A stretch of DNA of 18,088 bases. Origin: UBA6814 sp040753075 (GTDB lineage: Bacteria; Desulfobacterota; Desulfovibrionia; Desulfovibrionales; Desulfovibrionaceae). The notes under the pieces are model-generated. The model ran no database searches. It was not told the DNA's origin and saw nothing but the letters and a program-made list of their open reading frames with translations. Of the stretch, positions 14,377-18,088 are shown in pieces; positions within the stretch are counted from its first letter, which is position 1; each line of letters starts with the position of its first letter. A program made the position numbers and the translations under genes. The stretch lies in contig JBFMHA010000078.1 in the NCBI GenBank assembly GCA_040753075.1, forward strand, positions 1-18,088. The letters run 5' to 3'.

Positions 14377-15057
14377 GTGCCCGCTGAACCAAAGAAACTC
14401 CTCATCATCGAAGACCACCCCCTGTTCCGGGAGGGGCTCAAGGCCATCCTCAACCGGGATCCGCTCTTCGTCATCGCCGGCGAGGCCGGATCCGGCGCCG
14501 AGGGCCTGCGCCTGGCCCGGGGCACCTCCCCGGACGTGGTGGTCATGGACATCTCCCTTCCGGACATGAGCGGCATCGAGGCCACCCGCCGGCTGCTGGA
14601 GGCGATACCCTCGGCGCGGGTCATGATGGTGAGCTTCCACTCCGGGGTGGATTACATCGCCGACGCCTTCGCCGCCGGCGCCACCGGCTATCTGGTCAAG
14701 GAGTCCGCGGCCGAGAAGCTGCTGCACGGTCTGCACGCGGTGGCCCGGGGCGAGAGCTACCTGGACAGTTCGGTGTCCGCCGAGGTGGTGCGCAAGCTGC
14801 GCTCCCCGGAGAAGCGCAAGGATGCCGGAGCGGATGACGCTTACGCCGCCCTTACCGCCCGGGAGCAGGAGGTCATGCGCCTGGTGGTGGAGGGATTGTC
14901 CACCAAGGCCATTGCCGAGCGTCTCTTCGTAAGCGCCAAGACCGTGGAGAACCACCGCGCCAACCTCATGAAAAAGCTCGGCCTTTCCAGCACGATCGAG
15001 CTTGTCCGCTATGCCGCCCGCCTGGGCCTCATCGACATCGAGGATTGGGTGGAATAG
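14377..15057 (+). CDS. NarL/FixJ-family response regulator (receiver plus LuxR-type HTH)
   Basis: A 226-residue DNA-binding response regulator. The GTG at 14377 is chosen because GGAG lies five bases upstream and it puts the receiver at the N-terminus; the open frame back to 14266 has no good start. Receiver residues are E12 and D13 (acidic pocket), phospho-acceptor D58 in VVMDISLPDMSG, S86 as the switch residue and K108 in GYLVKES, so it should be phosphorylated. A short charged linker (RSPEKRKDAGADD) leads to the LuxR-type helix-turn-helix near 160-215 (LTAREQEVMRLVVEGLSTKAIAERL, VSAKTVENHRANLMKKLGL). There is no kinase gene beside it, so it is an orphan; the ErcA-linked hybrid kinase at 3675-5651 is a conceivable but unproven partner. 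It is transcribed away from korDABC and could regulate that operon or itself. Confidence 0.88.
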   Translation: MPAEPKKLLIIEDHPLFREGLKAILNRDPLFVIAGEAGSGAEGLRLARGTSPDVVVMDISLPDMSGIEATRRLLEAIPSARVMMVSFHSGVDYIADAFAAGATGYLVKESAAEKLLHGLHAVARGESYLDSSVSAEVVRKLRSPEKRKDAGADDAYAALTAREQEVMRLVVEGLSTKAIAERLFVSAKTVENHRANLMKKLGLSSTIELVRYAARLGLIDIEDWVE

Positions 15058-15083
15058 CCCCCTCGCCCGTTTCCGTTTTTTGT

Positions 15084-15122
15084 CCGGGAGATTCCCCCAG
15101 AAAAGTCGGGAGAAACTCCCGG
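15084..15122. repeat. Overlapping alternative hairpins between the response regulator and HU genes
   Basis: CCGGGAG (15084-15090) and CGGGAG (15107-15112) can each pair with CTCCCGG (15116-15122). The second makes a tight stem with an AAA loop. No T-run follows, so it is not a standard terminator; TTTTTT at 15075-15080 has no stem before it. The rest of the 238-bp gap (15058-15295) shows no gene. A TTGACC at 15184 is the only promoter-like -35 hexamer and has no good -10 partner. Confidence 0.35.
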
Positions 15123-15295
15123 CACTTTGCTCCTGGCCCCTATGGACTCAAAAGGTTCCCTGAGAGAGATAGTAGCCACCGGATTGACCATGTACCGGGG
15201 GGTTTCGGTGAGTCGTGGGGTGCGCTGGTCAGTCCGTGCGCCAGAGGTGGAGAAGGGAGAGCAAGCACAACGGGATACGGAAAGGAGCGACGGGA

Positions 15296-15571
15296 ATGAA
15301 CAAGACGGACCTTATTGCCACCATCATGTCCAAGAACGGACGTCTGTCCAAGGCTGCGGTGGGACGAGCAGTGGCTTCGCTCATGGATGAGGTGGTCAAT
15401 ACCCTGGCCAAGGGCGAACATGTGACCCTGCAGGGTTTCGGCTCCTTCCGGGTGGTGCAGAGGGCGGAGCGCAAGGGGCGCAATCCCCGCACCGGAGAGG
15501 AGATCAAGATCGACTCCACCCGCACCGTGAAGTTCACCGCGGGCAAGAATCTCAAGGAAGCGGTGAACTGA
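15296..15571 (+). CDS. HU-family DNA-binding protein
   Basis: A 91-residue histone-like protein of the HU/IHF family, full normal length. ATG at 15296 has AAGGAG eight bases upstream; the frame continues back to 15215 without a better start. Features are the N-terminal helices (MNKTDLIATIMSKNGRLSKAA), LMDEVVNTLAKGEHVTLQGFGSF at the core strands, and the DNA-binding arm RKGRNPRTGEEIKI, which carries the Arg-Asn-Pro tip that intercalates in the minor groove. The end VKFTAGKNLKEAVN is typical. It acts as a dimer on the nucleoid, bending and compacting DNA. It resembles HU more than IHF, but the two cannot always be separated by sequence alone. It is followed by a strong terminator, so it is the end of its transcript. 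Confidence 0.93.
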   Translation: MNKTDLIATIMSKNGRLSKAAVGRAVASLMDEVVNTLAKGEHVTLQGFGSFRVVQRAERKGRNPRTGEEIKIDSTRTVKFTAGKNLKEAVN

Positions 15572-15601
15572 CCTCTCCCCTTCCCAGTCCAGCCAATATC
15601 G

Positions 15602-15630
15602 AGCGCGCCCTCCGGGGCGCGCTTTTTTTT
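15602..15630 (+). terminator. Strong intrinsic terminator after the HU gene
   Basis: AGCGCGCCC (15602-15610), loop TCCG, GGGCGCGCT (15615-15623), then a run of T to 15630. The 9-bp stem is perfect. It begins 30 bases after the HU stop. Read from the other strand there is no T-run, so it does not obviously terminate the converging glycosyltransferase operon, which ends at 15642. Confidence 0.93.
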
Positions 15631-15641
15631 GGGGGCCTGAC

Positions 15642-16865
15642 TCAGACCCCGCCGCCTCCGGGGGTCAGGCACAGGTGCAGGGCCTGCTCCCGGGTGAGGG
15701 CCAGAGGGAAGGAGGAGGCAGGGAGCCGGGGATAGTCCGCGGACAGGGTGTGCCGCAGGGTATGGCCCGAGGCCGCGTCGAATGCGGCCAGCTTGTCCAG
15801 GGTTTCCTGGGGGGTCTTGAGCAGCCGGTTGAGGTGCAGGATGGGCGTGCCCAGGCTCAGGACCGTGGGGCCGGGCAGCCCGGCCAGGCGTTCATGCACC
15901 GGGCGTTCGTAGTGCAGGCCGGGGGTGTTGCGGAACAGGCGCACCTGGAGGTCGGGCCACAGGCCGAAGCCGGCCAGGACGTGGTCCTGGTCCGGGTAGA
16001 GGGTCAGCCGGGGCAGGGCCAGGGCTGCGGCCCCGGCAGTCTCGGCCGCGGCGGCCAGGGCCGGGAGCAGGGCCCAGGTCTGGGGGGCCAGGCGTTCGTC
16101 CGCGTCCAGGACCAGGGTCCAGCCCGGACCCAGGGTGGCGAGCAGGGCATTGCGCTGGGCCGCGAAATCCTTGCGCAGGGGCCTGGCCATGTGGCGCGCC
16201 GGAACTGCGCAGGCCGGCGGGGCTGCGGGCGGCTCGGCCGCGTCCCAGAGCACGGTCGCGCCGGCCAGATCGGCCGGAATCTGGGCGAAGAAGGCGGGGA
16301 GCCCCGGATCTCCGGGCGCCAGGATGGCGGCCAGGGTCAGGGCCGGAGACGTCCCCGCCGGGGCGGCCGGCAGCGGCCGGGCTCCGGCAAAGGCCGAGAG
16401 CAGCGGGCGGTAGGCGTCCGGGTCGAGGGACTCGGGATTGGGCAGCACCAGGGTGTCGGCGGGGCGCAGCCCGGCCAGGACCCAGAGGCAGAACAGGGCC
16501 CAGGGCGAGGAGTCGGCCAGCACCGTGGCCCGGGGGCTGGCGACGAGTTCGGCCAGACATCCGGTCTGGTCCAGGGCGCGGACCGCCTCGGGTTGCAGGG
16601 AGCAGGCCGTGAGGTCCACCCCGGCGGGCAGGCGGGACGCCAGGTCGCAGGCAAACCGGCCCGAGCCCAGGCCGAGCAGGACCAGATGGGGCTTTCGGGC
16701 GTGCTTCCAGATGCGCAGGGCGCGCAGCAGGTTCTCCTTGGCCCGCTCCGGGTGCGGCTCGGAGGGAATGGCCGGCGCTCCTGACGGGGAGGGCAGGTGG
16801 TAGCGCAGGACCTCAGCCGTGTACGCGGCAAAGAGGGCGGGGGGCAGGGCTGGGGATGGGCGCAT
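15642..16865 (-). CDS. Glycosyltransferase-like protein: Rossmann-like N-terminal domain plus GT2-like C-terminal domain
   Basis: A protein of about 407 residues with an unusual layout. Residues 35-150 look like a Rossmann-type domain, with a Gly-rich loop LVLLGLGSGRF (61-71) similar to motif I of a methyltransferase or an MptE-like fold. Residues 200-390 resemble the catalytic half of a family-2 glycosyltransferase: RPLRKDFAAQRNALL (228-242), the metal-binding DADE in LVLDADERL (254-257), LQVRLFRN and HYERPVHE. The normal N-terminal nucleotide-binding strand of GT2 is not obvious. The start is uncertain: ATG at 16865 has no clear ribosome-binding site and lies 53 bp inside the preceding GT4 gene, so coupling is likely. 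The function is probably sugar transfer onto a surface polymer or flagellar protein; activity and donor are unknown. Ends beyond the HU terminator. Confidence 0.65.
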   Translation of the reverse strand: MRPSPALPPALFAAYTAEVLRYHLPSPSGAPAIPSEPHPERAKENLLRALRIWKHARKPHLVLLGLGSGRFACDLASRLPAGVDLTACSLQPEAVRALDQTGCLAELVASPRATVLADSSPWALFCLWVLAGLRPADTLVLPNPESLDPDAYRPLLSAFAGARPLPAAPAGTSPALTLAAILAPGDPGLPAFFAQIPADLAGATVLWDAAEPPAAPPACAVPARHMARPLRKDFAAQRNALLATLGPGWTLVLDADERLAPQTWALLPALAAAAETAGAAALALPRLTLYPDQDHVLAGFGLWPDLQVRLFRNTPGLHYERPVHERLAGLPGPTVLSLGTPILHLNRLLKTPQETLDKLAAFDAASGHTLRHTLSADYPRLPASSFPLALTREQALHLCLTPGGGGV

Positions 16866-17925
16866 CCGGGTTGGGAGCCAGCAGGTCCTGGTAGATGTTT
16901 TCCAGCTTCCGGGCCACGGCCTGGGCTCGAAACTGGGCCCGGGCCTTGGCCTGTCCGGCCAGGCCCATGCTCCGGGCCTGCTCCGGGTTCTCCAGCAGCC
17001 AGGCCACGGCCCCGGCGTATTCTTCGGCCGTGGCCGCCACCAGCCCGGTGCGGCCGTGCTCCACCAACTCCAGTTGGGCGTTGTCACGGGGCGGGGGACA
17101 GGGGTGGGTCACCACCGGCAGTCCCGCGGCCATGGCCTCGGCAATGGACAGGCCGAAGCTTTCCCCGGCGTCGTTGGCGTGAGCCATGACGCGCAGCGAG
17201 TGGAGGAACCCGGCCAGGGCCGTTTCGTCGGGCAGAGGTTCGCAGAATTCCACCCGGCCGGCAAGCCCGCGGTTTATGACCCAATCCCGCACCGCCGGGG
17301 TGTGTCCCACGATGCGGTAGACGCAGTCCGGAGCCCGGCGGACCAGATGGGGGAGCATGTCCAGGGCCAGGGCCGACCACTTGCCCGGGTCCGGCCGGGA
17401 GAGCCTGCCTGCGACGGGTCCCGGGGCTGGCGTCCCGGGGGGCGGGGAGGCCAGGAAGTCGGTGTCCACCGGGTTGTAGAGCACGGCCGAGGACGCGGGA
17501 TCGTCGGGAAGGCCCCAGGTGGCCAGGCAGCGCTCCCGGCAGAAGCGGGACACGAACAGCCGCCGGGTGATGACCCGCGCCGCAGGGCTGGGGTCGTGGC
17601 GGCCGAAGACGTTGGTCTCCACCACCGCCCGGGCCCGGGCCAGGGCCACCGGTCGCAGGATATCCCGCTCGGTCCAGCCGGCGCGGTGCAGGTGGATGAT
17701 GTCCGGCTGCAGGGACTGGAGCGCCTTGAGCAGGTTGTCGGTGATGAGCACCGGAATGCCGGCTGCGCGCAGCATCTCGCCGCGCGGGCCGTCGGCCAGG
17801 GCCACCACGAAGACCGCAAAGCGGCTGCGATCCAGGTGGGAGGCCAGAAGCTGGAGGGTCTTTTCCGTGCCGCCCAGTCCCAGGCTCTTGGTCAGATGAA
17901 CCACACGCGCGGGGCCATCGCCCAT
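16813..17925 (-). CDS. Family 4 glycosyltransferase
   Basis: A 370-residue GT-B fold glycosyltransferase of family GT4. ATG at 17925 has AGGAG seven bases upstream and sits nine bases after the stop of the preceding partial gene. The acceptor half begins with VVHLTKSLGLGGTEKTLQLLA (about 8-28). Donor-half landmarks are VAGRLSRPDPGKW, YRIVGH, and the E-x7-E element in GESFGLSIAEAMAAGLPVV, followed by LVEHGRTGLVAA. It should transfer a sugar from a nucleotide-activated donor with retention, at the cytoplasmic side of the inner membrane. Sugar and acceptor cannot be told; lipopolysaccharide, capsule or protein glycosylation are all possible. It is the middle gene of a minus-strand group with a GT2-like protein downstream. 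Confidence 0.88.
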   Translation of the reverse strand: MGDGPARVVHLTKSLGLGGTEKTLQLLASHLDRSRFAVFVVALADGPRGEMLRAAGIPVLITDNLLKALQSLQPDIIHLHRAGWTERDILRPVALARARAVVETNVFGRHDPSPAARVITRRLFVSRFCRERCLATWGLPDDPASSAVLYNPVDTDFLASPPPGTPAPGPVAGRLSRPDPGKWSALALDMLPHLVRRAPDCVYRIVGHTPAVRDWVINRGLAGRVEFCEPLPDETALAGFLHSLRVMAHANDAGESFGLSIAEAMAAGLPVVTHPCPPPRDNAQLELVEHGRTGLVAATAEEYAGAVAWLLENPEQARSMGLAGQAKARAQFRAQAVARKLENIYQDLLAPNPDAPIPSPAPRPLCRVHG

Positions 17926-17934
17926 GGGGCGCTC

Positions 17935-18088
17935 CTAGGATGCGCCGTAGCGGCCGTAGGCCCGGTGCAGGGCCTTGACCCGGGCCAGGTCGGGGTTGGC
18001 CGGCTCGGCGGCCTCCGGGGCCGTGGGCGCGGCGGCCGTGGGCGCAGGGGCCGGGGCTTCGCTCGCCCGGGGGCCGGGGGCCGCGGAT
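17935..18088 (-). CDS. C-terminal fragment of an unidentified protein with Ala/Pro-rich linker (5' end outside window)
   Basis: The last 50 or so codons of a minus-strand gene that enters from the right edge and ends at TAG (17937-17935). The visible residues are an Ala/Pro/Thr/Glu-rich linker (SEAPAPAPTAAAPTAPEAAE) followed by a short charged end, NPDLARVKALHRAYGRYGAS. The frame is supported by the nine-base spacing to the GT4 start, typical of an operon. I cannot name the family; by context it may also take part in glycan or protein glycosylation. Confidence 0.55.
   Translation of the reverse strand, partial: SAAPGPRASEAPAPAPTAAAPTAPEAAEPANPDLARVKALHRAYGRYGAS

Noticed and set aside
15642..17087. 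Start at ATG 17087 for the GT2-like gene
   Set aside because: The first 74 codons would be Trp/Pro/Arg-rich shadow of the GT4 gene.
1..18088. Mobile elements, CRISPR arrays, tRNA or rRNA genes, phage or defence genes
   Set aside because: No transposase, integrase, regularly spaced repeats, cloverleaf sequence or nuclease-type defence gene could be found by reading.

Overview
The window comes from a very GC-rich, Gram-negative, most likely anaerobic bacterium. The gene content (a four-subunit ferredoxin-dependent 2-oxoacid oxidoreductase, an ErcA-type iron alcohol dehydrogenase coupled to a PAS hybrid kinase, and small Ala/Pro-rich proteins) resembles high-GC sulfate reducers of the Desulfovibrionaceae. 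That placement is an inference from protein style, not a database result. I see no mobile element, CRISPR array, rRNA or tRNA; the region looks like ordinary chromosome.

Layout. 1-2242: the 3' part of a YbbP/FtsX-type ABC permease (+) converges, with a 14-bp overlap, on a minus-strand pair encoding a two-helix membrane protein and a 192-aa Lys/Ala/Pro-tailed protein. 2513-5651: an ErcA-like iron alcohol dehydrogenase overlaps by 17 bp a soluble PAS-HisKA-HATPase-receiver kinase. 5857-8516: a membrane-bound PAS-GGDEF diguanylate cyclase is followed by a phosphoglycolate phosphatase-like HAD enzyme. 8576-14088, minus strand: korD-korA-korB-korC is followed by an RCK-USP regulator and a CPA2 cation/proton antiporter. 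14377-15571, plus strand: a NarL-type response regulator (divergent from kor), then an HU-family protein ending in a strong intrinsic terminator. 15642-18088, minus strand: a surface-glycan or protein-glycosylation group made of a partial gene, a GT4 glycosyltransferase and an unusual Rossmann/GT2-like protein.

How it fits together. Three signalling modules (alcohol dehydrogenase-like protein plus kinase, diguanylate cyclase, orphan response regulator) lie among central redox carbon metabolism (the 2-oxoacid:ferredoxin oxidoreductase) and cation homeostasis (RCK-USP plus antiporter). The RCK-USP gene starts only 48 bp after korC, so the redox and ion-transport genes may share a transcript.

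The two most noteworthy non-coding signals are both on the minus strand. First, the kor leader carries an intrinsic terminator about 30 nt upstream of korD, an upstream segment that could form a competing antiterminator, and a short ribosome-binding-site-preceded ORF whose stop codon lies inside the terminator. Second, a perfect 28-bp palindrome covers the ribosome-binding site and start codon of the RCK-USP gene.
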